A stretch of 64,000 nt of DNA, taken from Basidiobolus meristosporus CBS 931.73 (taxonomy: Eukaryota > Basidiobolomycota > Basidiobolomycetes > Basidiobolales > Basidiobolaceae). Made by a program: the position numbers and the translations under genes. Below, piece by piece: positions 12,050 through 23,425 of this stretch; position 1 is the stretch's first letter, and every line of letters begins with the position of its first letter. The stretch is from the NCBI GenBank assembly GCA_002104905.1, contig MCFE01000131.1, forward strand, positions 62,001-126,000, written 5' to 3'. The notes beneath the pieces were generated by a model, which had not been told where the DNA came from, made no database searches, and worked only from the letters and a program-made list of their open reading frames with translations.

Positions 12050-14343
12050 CACCAGACTACTAAGGATTAATGCCTTGAGAGGAGAGAAAAAAGACCATAT
12101 GGCTACTGTATCAAGCTGCTCAGCCATGAGGCATGCAGACAGCATAGGTAGTATTGCAAGGATCATGGTCAGTGTTTTGCCACACAAGTCATATTTGACA
12201 ACTCACCAGTCACTACTGTACCAAAAATATGTTGCCAGCCTCTTGATACTTCAATAATGGCATCTGGCTGTACTTGTCACCTTGCACAAACTGAGTCAGG
12301 AGAGTTTGTGACACCTTTAGGCTCAGCCCAGCCTTCCAAATAAGGTGCGCAGAGTGATAATTCTCAAGAAGCAAGCTCACTGATGAATTATGAGCCTATC
12401 TTCCATAAAAACAGTATCCTGCATGAGCCCAGCAGAATCTCAATATGCAATGAGACAACACTCAAGGAAAAAAAATCCCAAGGATATTTTATGGAGTCAA
12501 GTGAGCGTAGTAAATCATCTACTGGTGAATGATGTGATGTTGGGGCTAGAGAAGTTGTGCCTTTCCACTAATGTCAGTAATGGGGGCTTTGAGGATTTCT
12601 ACCACTTCTTGCCAAAATCACTCCAGGATGCAACTTGCCATGTACATGTTATAAATGGAAAACCATCATGCTACTGGCAACATATGAGCCAGAGACCCTC
12701 CTGATACTAGCATGTGCCAACAGGTGCATGTCTCTCAAATCAGAAAATGCCACCATTGCAAGGTGTCCAACTTGGCAGGAACTGACTACCAATTGTGGGA
12801 AAACATAGTTCACACTCTGGGTATATACTGGTAATCCCCATATGAGGAAGCTTGTGCAGTCCAACAAATATTGTGAAGCTATAAAAGTACAACACTCAGT
12901 ATCAATCAGGTGCAAATATATTAGATATACTTGATGGCAAACATTGCAAACAGCTAAGAAGCAACAACTACTTTGAAGGTATGTGACCATGCATTTACCT
13001 TGGCACTTGAGGAATACTCATTAAACAAGTACTCCACCAGCAAATTGTACTAGCCACCAATTCTCATCATCCCAAATTTGTCACCTATCTTACAGTATCA
13101 GAGCAGAAATCTGATGGTAGTCTCACTGATATCTGGGCCTAGTTCATCATTCAATCTGGATAGCTACCTCAATCCATTGCTGGATGAATTTTGTATGCTT
13201 TCCAGCAGGATAACAGTAAATGGCTGTCATGTAAAAGCGCATATTATTATCATCATTGGACATACCCCTGGTATCAGCAAAATAGCGGGGTTTTCTGGGC
13301 ACAAAGGAAGGGATTGCTGTCAAATGTGAGAAATTCAGACACTACTTCATTACTCACACATGTGATTAATACCCAAACACCAACATTAAGAACATCATCT
13401 TACCACAGAGAGAATGTACAGAAGTCAACATGCAATTGCAGCAAAGTTGGTAAGCTATAAGCAATTGGCCAAAATCTGGAATTAATTGGAAACCAGAGGT
13501 ACATTACATAGAGGGTATCTGTTGTAGCAAAAGCTTTCCACTGGGAGCATTTCATTTGCTTTTCAGCAATATCCCTATACTAATGACCAAGTTGTACCTG
13601 GGGCATTTTGGGCTAAATGGGCCCTTTGATATACCAGTGAAATTTGAAAGAATTGGCAAGATATTACAGAGTATCTGTTACCCCAAGTACTTCTCATAGG
13701 CTCCAATCAATATTCTTATGCATATGCAGCAATATAAGTGTAAGGACTGGATGAACTGGATATGTATTTATTCAAGTGGTGTTCTGAAGCCATCCCTACC
13801 AAAAGTACATTGGAAGCATTGGGAGTCATAGGTAGACATTCTAAGAATACCTATCCAGAAGCAGATCCACAATGCCAACTTGATGCATCTAGAGCTGTTG
13901 TGTGAGGAGTTTGTAACGGGATTTCAGCAGCTATACTACAAATGTAAAGCTGAAGAGCTAAGCAGCCCCAATGTGTGGGTAACAAATCAAGTGATGCAAA
14001 GTTGGGTTGGGTGCATCAAGCAACTAATTTTTATCAAGAAAACTCTACCAAGGTATGCCAGATTTCTTTTGGTCACAAGCTAATTTCTACACCATTCCAC
14101 AAGGAATTCAGACAAATAAGAGCCAGAAGTCACCTATAAGGGGACCTAAATCCAGCAGGACTAGAATCCAGCCATGAGAAGGAATATAGTGGCTAAATAC
14201 CAGAAAGTTCTTTGTAGATATTCAGGAGGCCTTAATGGCAGAAGTGGTGGCAACCAAGCATATGTTTGCAAGATGTATATGTTACCAGCAATACAAGGTA
14301 TATGGCAACTTTGCAAGCAGCACACTAAAAAGCCATAAAGCTC
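12050..14343 (+). pseudogene. tnp2-type transposase of copy II, decayed
   Basis: Plus-strand transposase remnant. Recognisable segments include SHEACRQH-like (about 12115), VNHLLVNDVMLGLEKLCLST (12507-12565), the PILQYQSRNLMVVSLISGP region followed by NLDSYLNPLLDEF (13083-13190), and a tail matching the KVYGNFA block (about 14300). The start codon is lost and there are many stops and frameshifts. The gene is cut at 14354 by copy III; its final codons and 3' part continue at 22832. Confidence 0.8.
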
Positions 14344-14784
14344 AGGTGATTGAGCCCTATAAGAAATTTTTGTGACAATCCCATCAAAAGGCCATCACAA
14401 TTTAAGGTCTTGTGGCTGAGAGGTACTGATCCCATTAGGACACCATGCAAACGCTGTTGGAAAATATTTGCACCCCAGATTTCACAAAAAACTTGATCAA
14501 AATTTTCATCCCAACAATATATTGGTGGCTTTTGATTGGTTCCCTGAGAATTTGCTCACTTTCTGATCAAGGACACTTGATCACCTCCTATGTTTGTGTA
14601 CCTTGGCTGGTTATTGCCTCTTTCTCACTCCCTACTTCCTGACTCAACCATTTCTTTTACTTTTTGTGTGTATGAAGTGATTTATATCTGTTGAAGCTCC
14701 AGTTGTGCCTCTATTGCCAATTGTATTGACCTAAGCAAGTCCCTATACTCTACACTAACATTAAACCTAACCCCGTAATTCAAG

Positions 14785-17300
14785 TGGATTTTCTTTGGCA
14801 CTGCTCTTGAAGAAGTGCTACATCCTCCTGTTGTGCCTATTAATGTTACAAAATTCCACTGAAGGCATTGTGATAGTCTTTCAAGTTCTTGACATTATAG
14901 CCTTGACTCTCAGTGGAATCTCCACTCTGTTAACAATAGAGGACATGGAGGCTGTGGTAGTCAAGTTGCCTCTCTCTGCAAACTAATCTACCTTGCTGGA
15001 TTATAGCTCAACTGCCTGCCCTTCCAACTCTTGTAAGAACAGCTGCTTTGTTGTAAGTAATTCTTCTTGGCAATGATGGGATTCAGTCTGTTGCAGGCTT
15101 ATGGCATTAGTTGGCAAGAACTGCAGTCTTTTTTGTATGCTTCTCTGTCTCAGGCTTAGGTGGACATTTTTCCCTTTGCCTTTTCCCTTATCACTGCCAG
15201 GTCATTCACTGCCACTTTGACTGAGTGCTTGTTGAGTGGCACTAAGCTTTTTCCTTGATAAGTGTTGTGCTGGTGCATCCGTCTCTTCCTGCTTGTCCAT
15301 TATTGACACTCTTCCAGCTACCTGACATCTCTTTGATAGTTGTTTGAAGCTTTTGGCTCTGCTTGTAATGTACTCTTGAGGAAGCTGCTGGTTTCTAGCC
15401 ATTACACCCATGTTCTTTGGCCTTTGATAGTGCTTGCTATTCTTACAGTACTTTCTTAGCATATCAATACGGGCCCATAATATTTTTGCTGTTGGAATCC
15501 ATGATAATGCTCATGGAACAAGTCAAGTGCATTCTGCTTGGCCATGAGCTCCTGATGGTCCCATGGTATGTTGGCCTTATGGTAATGGTGTGTAAGACCT
15601 CTGACAGCCTCTTGAATATTAGCCCACTCTTCATTATTGCACTCAACAGCTTCACAGATCTTCAATCTCATTTGATTTGCAGGCTTTGGTACAAACACCA
15701 TATTCTCTCCCTCCCATACTGTGATAGGCTTTTCTGTGGGCCTTATCTTTGGGGACTGTTGTTGTGCTTCAAAGATTGTACGGTGTTCCTCTGCTTTTAC
15801 ATTGGGAAATGGCTCAATTCTTAGCTGTGATATTGAGCAACTTGATTTCCATCTTTGCAGCAAAGATACTGGTTTCTCTACCTGAGATATCAATTGCTCT
15901 ACACCTTTTATCTGCTCATCCTGTTTCTGGACTATTTCCTGATTTCTTGGCACCATTGCATCTATGCTGTCAGCCACTGCACTTAATTGTGTCATTCTTG
16001 CTTTGATATGAGCCAACAGTGTACTTGCCAATACAGGTGGTGGAGATGCTATGACAGCCACTCGCTGGTCTTCAGCTGAAGGTACTGCATTTGCTACACT
16101 CTCATATGCCTGAGCATAATGGAAAGCTTGCAGCTCCGCAGAGGTTCTCAATTGCTCACTTGACTCAGAGCTCAAGGAGTTTGCATTATTACCTTTAGTG
16201 GGCACACTATCAACATGGCCTTTGTTGGATGTAGCCCTGCTTGTTGCATTGAATGTCAAAGCAAGCTGTTGTCCAACCATTCTTCTGCTGGCATCAGCAG
16301 TGGGGTTTGGTTGGGAACCAGATGACTTTGCTTTATTTCTTGGTGTAAGCCATTGCACTCTTGTTCTTCTGCCTTTGATAGTTTCTGCTACTCTTGAGAT
16401 GCTTTTTTAGCATACCAATGCTGGCCTGAAATACATGTGCTTGATTGAATCCAGGATAATGCTCTTGCTGCAAGTCAAGCACATTCTGCCTGGCCTTGAG
16501 CTCCTGATGGTCCCATGGTATGCTGGCCTTAAGGTGTTGGCATGCTAGACATCTAATGGCCTCTTGAATATTAGCTCACTCTTTATCATTGTACTCAATG
16601 GCTTTGTGCATCTTCAATATCTTTTGATGCTTAGGCTTTGGTACACACACTACATTTTCTCCCTCTGATGCTGTGATAGGTTTTTTTGTGGGCTTTATCT
16701 TTTGGCACTGTTGTTGTGCTTCAAAGACTGTACAGTGTTTCTCTGCTGTTACCTTGGGTAATGGCCCCATTCTTGGCTGTAACATTGAGCTACTTGAATT
16801 CCTTCTTTACAGCAAAGATACAGCTTTCTCTACCTGGGATATTGACTACTCTATGCCATTCATTCACTAATCATGTTTCTAGAGTATTTCCTGATTTCTC
16901 TGGGCAATTGCATATGTCCTATCAGCCACTGCATCAAATTGCCTCACTAATGCTTTGGTATGAGTTGACAACATACTTACTTGTACAGGTGGTGGTGAGG
17001 TTATGAAGGCCAACTGCTGGTCTTCATCTAAAGATACTGCTTTTGCTAGTATTCTCATCTGCCTCAGCATTATGGTCAGCTTGTATCTCTGCAGAAATTC
17101 CCAATTGCCTACTTGACTGAGAGCTTGAGGAGTCTGCATTATTCCCTTCAGTAGGCACCCTGTCCATGGGGCCTTTTTTGGTTGTAGCCCTGCTTGTTGT
17201 GCTGAATGTCAAAGCATGATGTTGCCAAACCACTCTTCAGCTGCTGTCAGTAGTGGGGTTTAGTTGGGAACCATATGACTTTACTTTTTTTTGGTGGCAT
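14785..17300 (-). pseudogene. Accessory protein gene of copy III, duplicated N-terminus and deleted C-terminus
   Basis: Minus strand. The start ATG is complementary to 17298-17300 (MPPKK). The first N-terminal unit covers 17300 to about 16370. A second complete N-terminal unit begins at 16358 and gives a 300-codon open stretch to 15456, the longest intact piece of this protein family in the window. Blocks seen are SGSQPNPTADASRR, QRVAVIASPPPVL, VQKQDEQIKGVEQLISQVEK (coiled-coil-like), VECNNEEWANIQEAV, WDHQELMAKQNALDL and HEHYHGF. After 15456 frameshifts occur. At about 14780 a deletion relative to copy IV removes roughly 60 C-terminal residues (the DVWEPVNEQ block). The duplication has the same structure as in copy I. 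Confidence 0.7.
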
Positions 17301-17521
17301 ATATATGTAAGTGAGCAAAAGCAAAGGGGATATGGTGTTACATATATGTGTGTATGTGGTGCCACCACTTTAATTATGATGCTTCTATGGCGGGTTACCA
17401 TTGAATCTTACATGCATGTAGGTACAATGTCTCAAATACAAGACTGTCTTAAATTCACATGATTATTGACAATAAAGTATTACAATAGTGTTATATTGCT
17501 GAGTGGCAAACTGGTTGTCCT

Positions 17522-17643
17522 ATGGATAAGACTACTTTGATTCAATGTTGTAAGCAAAGAGAAAAAAGAACATGTAGCTATTGTAGCAAGCCTCTCAGTC
17601 ATGAAGCATGCTGACAGCATAGGAAGTATTACAAGGATCACAG
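17522..17643 (+). pseudogene. Transposase start fragment, left of the LTR in copy III
   Basis: Plus-strand fragment with the transposase start (MDKTTLIQ) and the C/H-rich segment CSYCSKPLSHEA, then RKYYKDH. It ends exactly at the LTR border at 17644. The transposase starts again at 18942, so this is a duplicated beginning. Confidence 0.75.
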
Positions 17644-18712
17644 TGTGGTGGTGTATAAGTCCAAGAGAGAGATATGTCCAACACTTCTCAAGTGTTTTGT
17701 GTGTGGCGTGTTGACTGGGTGCAATAACATCTGGCAAAAGCTTGCTAGGAATACTTGGGCTCTGTCTCTAATCTAATGTGATGGGGAATAAAGCCCCAAG
17801 CTTGTCAAGGGAAAACTATTGAGCTACAATCCCCAACTTAGTTGGCATCTTAACAAAAGTATGTGCTGTGCTCAGTGTCCTTTGAGATGAAAATGTACTA
17901 AAGCTTCCAAAGTCAAAACAACTGTAAACTCCACCAGCAGAGACTTGATAAGAATGCAGCTGTGGTCAATAGTTACAAGGACAGAAAAGTATCTTTGCCC
18001 TTATAAGAACAAACTTGGGAAAGAATCAAATATAATAAAAGATACCTACTCTGAGTATTCCTCACTAGTAGTGCCTCCAAGGTCAGTTGGCTGTCAGCAT
18101 GGTTTCCTGGGAGTGTCCTGTGGTCTGGGGTTGGAAGTTCAGGTAGCAGCAGGTAGCAGTGATCACACTAATCAACAAATTGATATATTGATACAAGGGA
18201 TGATGACTTATTGTTGAGGGATTGCCTCCCTTATATACTTTGCTCACTGGCTAAGTTGTTACTAATCAAGGTGTTCCGGAAGGTGCTGGAGATCAATAGA
18301 AATCTTAATGACATCAGAATGCACTAGGAGTATTATAAGTAGGTGCTGGAAGGTTCCAAGGGGCACAGCAAATCCAACCAATCAGGAATCAGTACTCTGA
18401 AAGCTGTGTAACATAGAGATACAATATATGGGATAGAAATGGTAGGGATGGTGACACAGGTTGACCATGTGGCACATGTATTGGCATTGATACTTGCCTA
18501 ATATAGAAGCACTTACAGCTAGTAATGCACATAAAGTGAGGGATAACTTATGCAATAAGCTAAGCAGGATTGATAGTCAGCCAGCTCATGGAATAGTACT
18601 GATCAAGTAAGACAAATGGGATAAAACTAAAATAAGTGTAGTGGAGAAATAGGGAAGTAAAAAATATGTGAATGAGCACATCTATTGGTGAGTGTCATTG
18701 TGACCCACCACA
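17644..18712 (-). mobile_element. Solo LTR, Gypsy-type family, at a recombination junction
   Basis: A 1,069-bp unit bounded by TGTGGTGG and CCACCACA. It is the reverse complement of the same family as 4291-5092 and is longer near its 3' end. Both copies share a TATA-type promoter region (CTTATATAC at about 18231) and the end strings. The left flank is transposase codon about 40; the right flank (GCAGCATATATATAG) is the accessory start and intergenic region. The flanks are therefore not contiguous target sequence, unlike a simple insertion (ACAG left, GCAG right). Confidence 0.7.
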
Positions 18713-18941
18713 GCAGCATATATATAGAAGTGAGTCAAACCAAAGGAGAATTGGTGTTATATGTACATGGGTATTTAGTGCCACAACTGTATTTATAATG
18801 CTTACTATGACAGTTCATCATTGAATCCAACATTCATGTAGGTGCAATGTCTGAGATACAAGACTATCTCAAATTCACATAAGTATTGACCAAAAAGTGA
18901 TATAATATCACTACATTATTAAAGGTCAAATTGTTTGCCCT
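18713..18941. promoter_or_regulatory. Divergent intergenic region, second copy in copy III
   Basis: Matches 17298-17521 and 29012-29232, including CATTCATGTAGGTGCAATG and the AAGACTATCTC variant of the inverted repeat at about 18861-18871. It is separated from its original accessory gene by the LTR. Confidence 0.45.
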
Positions 18942-21900
18942 ATGGACAAGACTACTTTTATTCAATACTGTAAGAGAAGTGAAAAAAGATCATGTGGCTA
19001 TTGCATCAAGCTGCTCAGCCATGAAGCCGGCAAGCAGCCTAGGAAGTAATACAAAGTTCATAGCCAGTGTTTGGCCACACAAGTCATATTTGAAAATTCA
19101 TCAGTCACTACTGCACCAACATTATCTTGCTGGCTACTTAATACTTCTATATTGCCACCTAACCATCTTGGTGTCCTTGCACAAACTGAGTCAGGGGTGT
19201 CTGTGATGCCTTTGGGCTCACCTCAGCTTTCTGAATATGGCATGCAGAGTGATAGCTCCAACAAAGAAGGCTCATTGAAGGATTGTGAGCCTATCTCCCC
19301 TAACAACAGTACCACACATGAGCCTGGTCAAATCCCAATATGCAATGAGACAGCACCAGTTAAAACAAATGTCAAGGATACTTTATGGAGCCAAGCAAGC
19401 CCAGTAATCCATCTACTGGTGAATGATGTAACATTGTGGCTAGAGAGGTGGCGTGTTTCTACTAATATCAGTAATGGGGGCTTTGATGATTTACTACTAC
19501 TTCCTGACAGAATCATTCTGGGATGCAACTTGCCATGTACATGATTTAAATGGAAAACAGTCAGGCAACTTGCAACATATGACCCAGAGACTGTCATGAT
19601 TCCAGCATGTGTCAACAGTTGCATGGCATTCACATCCAAAAATGCCACCATTGTAATGTGTCCAAATTATCAGGAATCCACCACCATTGAGGAAAAACAT
19701 TGGTCACATTCAGGATATATTGAGGAAATACCCCATCTCAAGAAGTTTATGCAGTCTGACAAATATTGGAAAGCTATAAAGTACCGCACACAGTATCAAT
19801 CAAGTGCAAACATATCCAATATACTTGATGGCAAATATTACAAACAGCTAAGATGCAAGGGCTACTTTGAAGGGATGTCCAACCATCCCTTTGCCTTAGT
19901 ACTTGGTGGACTCTCATTAAACAAGTACTCTACCAGTAAATCCTACTGGCCACTGATTCTCATCAACCTGAATCTGCTACCTATCTTACAGTATCAAAGC
20001 AAAAATCTGACGGTAGTCTCACTTTATATGGGCCTAAATCACTGTCCAACCTGGATAGCTACCTTTATCCATTGTTGGATGAATTTTGTATGCTTTCCAG
20101 CAAGACAATGGTAAATAGCCATCATGTCAAAGTGCATATTGATATCTGCATTGGAAATACTCTAGCCATCAGCAAGATAGCCTGCTTTTCTGGGCACAAA
20201 GGATGGTATTGCTGTTGAATGTGTAAGATCCAGGGGAATTACTTCACAACCCACACACATTATTATTACCCAGACACCAACACTAAGAACATCATCTTAC
20301 CACAGAGAGAATGTACAGAAGTCATCATGCAATTGCAGCAAAGTTGGCAAGCTATAAGTCATTGGCCAGAATATGGAATTAATTGGAAACCAGAGGTACA
20401 TTACATAGAGGGTATCTGTTGTAGCAAAAGCTTTCCACTGGGAGCATTTCATTTGCTTTTCAGCAATATCCCTATGCTAATGACCAATTGTACTAGTGGT
20501 ATTTCAGGCTAAATGGGCCCTTTGATATACCAGTGAAATTTGAAAGAATTGGCAAGATATTACAGAGTATCTGTTACCCCAAGTACTTCTCATAGGCTCC
20601 AATCAATATTCTTATGCATATGCAACAATACAAATACACACACTGGATGGACTGGATATGTATTTATTCAAGTGGTATTCTAATGCCATTCCCACCAAGA
20701 GTACATTGGAAGCATTGGGAGTCATATGTCAACATTGTAGGAGTATTTATCCAGAAGCGGATCAACTTGACACATCTATAGCTGCTCTGCAAGGAGTTTG
20801 TAATGGGATTTGAGTTGCTATACTACAAGCATAAAGCTAAACATATAGATCACTACAGCTACTGTATTTATGCTCTACTCCATCTTGCTTAGTGTTTGGA
20901 GAATATTAGGCCTTGCTTTACCTTTTGGGAGCTTCCTATGGAGCAGATATGTGGGGAGATAGGAAGACAGGTCAAGTTGCAGGTACTAGACTTGTTCTGT
21001 TGGATAGTGCCACATTGAGCCATGAGTGCCAAATGATGCCATAGTGTGCCAGAGAGGCCAAGTGAGCCTATACCTGGCCACAGTGTGTGAAAAGTTGATC
21101 TGCATCCTCATGCAAAGCAGCCCCTGTGCTTCATCTATGATGCAGGAGAAAATCCATTTTTGATGTTTTTTTGTAGATCAATATTGTGCAGGATGTGTAA
21201 GAGCACTAAAGGATTGAAGATATACATCTGGTACTCAAGACCCATGGCACTCTGAGTCTAGCTCCTGCAGCTTGTAACATGTCACAAAAATGCATGGCAC
21301 TATCTTGGTCACTGGTACTATCAGGCACTATATTTAAATATTAGCCCTAAAGTAAGATCAATACAAAGCACTTACAATGCCGGATAGTACCAGTGGACCA
21401 AGATAGTGCCATGCATTTTTGTGACATGTTACAAGCCACAGGAGCTAGATTCAGAGTGCCATGGGTATTGAGTACCAGATGCATATCTTCAATCCTTTTG
21501 TGCACTTGCAAATCCTGTACAACATTTACCTAAAAAAAAAGGTCAAAAAATGGATTTTTTCCATCACAATGAGTGAAACACAGGGGCTGCTTTGCATGAG
21601 ATGCAGAGCTGTGCTGCACACTCTGTGGCCAAGTGTAGGCTCACTTGGCCCCCCTGGCACACAATGGCATCATTTGGCACTCATGGCTCAATGTGGCACT
21701 ATCTAATGGAACAAGTCTACTACCATATTTCAATCTCTTAACAAATATTACCTTTAGGTCTGTGATGGAAGTGATGGGTTGCTACATGGAGGACAGCCAG
21801 GAAGAGTTGGAAAATACTGTGGACAGATGTGCACATGGAGACACCTTTGCCTATGGAATTAAGAAGCTAAGCAGCCCCTATGCATGGGTAATCAGTTAAG

Positions 21901-22355
21901 TAATGCAAAGTTGGGTTGGGAGTAATAAGTAAGTAGCTTTTATTAGGAAAGCCTTACCAAAGTATGCTGAGTTTCTCTTGGTCACAAACCAACATCTACA
22001 TCATTCAATACAGAATTCATGCAAACAAGAGCCCAAGTGCACCTATAGAGGGGGCTAGAACCAGCAGGGAGAAGGAATATATTGGCTAAATACCAAAAGG
22101 TTCTTTACAGATATTCAGGAGGTGTTCATGGCAGAAGTGGCAACAATCAAACATATGTTTGCAAGATATATATGTTACCAGCAGTACAAGATATATGGAA
22201 GCTTTGCAAGTATCACACTAAAAAGCTGTGAAGTTGAGGTAATAGAAGTATGTCAATTGCAGCAGATGTGCATGTTTGTAGAGGTTAGTAAGCAGGAGGC
22301 CATAGTATTTTTTGATTTGAACTATATGTGGGATACCAAAGGTAGTAGTGGGTAA
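18942..22355 (+). pseudogene. tnp2-type transposase of copy III, decayed and interrupted
   Basis: Starts with MDKTTFIQY-like coding at 18942 and ends with NYMWDTKGSSG at 22355. Open stretches are 19071-19544 and 19596-20114, the latter carrying VMCPNYQEST, SNISNILDGKYYKQLR, then LINLNLLPILQYQSKNL. A further block (WPEYGINWKPEVHYIEGICC) lies at about 20360-20430, and CLENIRPCFTFWELP-like residues lie near 20900. The foldback element 20989-21717 splits it. Several stops and frameshifts are present in addition. Confidence 0.8.
20989..21717. repeat. Foldback/MITE-like element with very long inverted arms
   Basis: A 729-bp insertion whose two halves are largely reverse complements. The left arm starts GACTTGTTCTGTTGGATAGT and the right arm ends with the inverse, ATAGTGCCA-type sequence leading to GAACAAGTC. 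An inner pair near the centre repeats the ACATGTCACAAAAATGCATG block (about 21277) as its complement (about 21406). The centre lies near 21345. It is flanked by TACTA at 20984-20988 and 21718-21722; the uninterrupted copy IV site (31285-31292) has TACTA once. It has no coding capacity and would be mobilised in trans. The source family was not identified. Confidence 0.8.
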
Positions 22356-23425
22356 GCAAATAAAGAGGGGTGATTCTAAAGTGGAATACATAAATTGTAC
22401 ATGGGGAGGTAGAAAGAGGAAACACCATTAGGTAAATTGGTATGGTAGAATTATACAGAACTAGCTGTAGGCTGCTATCCTGCCATGATATTGCCATTGA
22501 AGACTTGCAATGAGGCCATCAAGACACTGTCAAGTTTTTTGCTATATAAGGCAAATGGATGTACTGGTGGGTTATATTCATTTATAGTAGTTGTTAAGTG
22601 CATTAAGACCACAACAATGCCATGTAATCACTGCTACAGCACCAATCAAACCCCATCAAGTTTTATAACCTTATTTGGCAGTAAATTAGCTAAATGCTGT
22701 TGTGATCCCATCAAAAGATTGTTAAGAGGATCACCAACGCCAATCTGTTGGTATTATGATGTACTCCAGACAGGATCCTGATGGTTGATCTGGATCAGTT
22801 CCATTAGCTGGACCAAATTATTGTCATAGGGGATGTATGTCAGTTGAGGTAGGTGTGTGCATTTGTAGATGTTAGTAAGCAGGAGCTCACAGTATTTTTT
22901 GATTCAAACCATATATGGAATACCCAAGATAGTAGTGGGTAAGCAAATGTAGAGGGGTGATTCTATAGTGGAATATATAAGTTGTGCAAGGGGAGGTAGA
23001 AAAAGGAAACAACATTTGGTAAATTGGTATGGTAGAACTATACAAAACCTGCTGTAGGCTGCCATACTGCCATAATTATGCCATCAGAGGCTTGCAAAGA
23101 GGCTGTCAAAACACCATCAAATATTTTGCCATAGAAGGCAATTGGATGTGCTGGCTGGTTAGACCCACTCAAATTGTTGTAAAGTGCACTAAGACTGCCA
23201 CAATGTCATGCCACCCTTGGTAAAAACACCTTACAAACACCATTATATTTTATCAACTTTATTTGGCTGTAAAATTAGCAAAAAGCTGTTATGGTCCCAT
23301 TGCATGATTTTGTAGATGGTCATTAACTCCAAGCTGATGGAATTATAGTGGTCTCCTGACAGGATCTTGACAGCTGATCTAGATCACATCCACCTGCGGG
23401 ACCAAACTATATTGCACAAAGTAGG
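22356..23425 (+). other. Transposase-side noncoding ends of copies III and II
   Basis: Two successive copies of the about 470-bp noncoding tail that follows the transposase gene in this family: copy III to 22831, then copy II from 22832. Shared landmarks are the GTGGGTAAGCAAAT string, the GGTATGGTAGAA string and GATC-rich subterminal repeats (GGATCCTGATGGTTGATCTGG at 22774; GATCTTGACAGCTGATCTAG at 23363). No gene is seen. Confidence 0.65.

Larger units (their letters stand above)
14355..22831. mobile_element. CACTA/CMC-like transposon, copy III, with rearranged middle
   Basis: Begins CCCTATAAGAAATTTTTGTG at 14355 and ends GGACCAAATTATTGTCATAGGG at 22831, matching the accessory-side and transposase-side ends of the other copies. 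The flanking bases are GAG (14352-14354) and GAT (22832-22834), a 3-bp duplication with one change or none. It holds a minus-strand accessory gene (14785-17300) and a plus-strand transposase (18942-22355). Between them lies a 1,069-bp LTR flanked by two copies of the intergenic and transposase-start segment. A foldback element (20989-21717) sits in the transposase. Confidence 0.75.
3437..23425. mobile_element. CACTA/CMC-like transposon, copy II (outermost, fragmented)
   Basis: This copy is pieced together from three separated segments: 3437-3988 and 11402-14354, divided by copy I, and 22832-23425, divided by copy III. Removing copy I (3989-11401) plus one CCA rejoins the accessory gene at a place where the other copies are uninterrupted. 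Removing copy III rejoins the transposase tail. The left end, with the accessory C-terminus and its terminal repeat, is missing at a junction with the Copia relic at about 3436. The right end at about 23400-23425 keeps the GGGACCAAACTAT subterminal sequence but its terminal repeat is badly decayed. Both genes are pseudogenes. Confidence 0.7.

Noticed and set aside
15417-17006. Plus-strand ORFs with several hydrophobic stretches that look like membrane proteins
   Set aside because: They are antisense shadows of the minus-strand accessory pseudogene; the same shadows recur in every copy of the transposon.
21277-21430. Possible riboswitch or structured RNA suggested by the strong hairpin
   Set aside because: The pairing extends over the entire 729-bp insertion with a target duplication, so a foldback transposon explains it.
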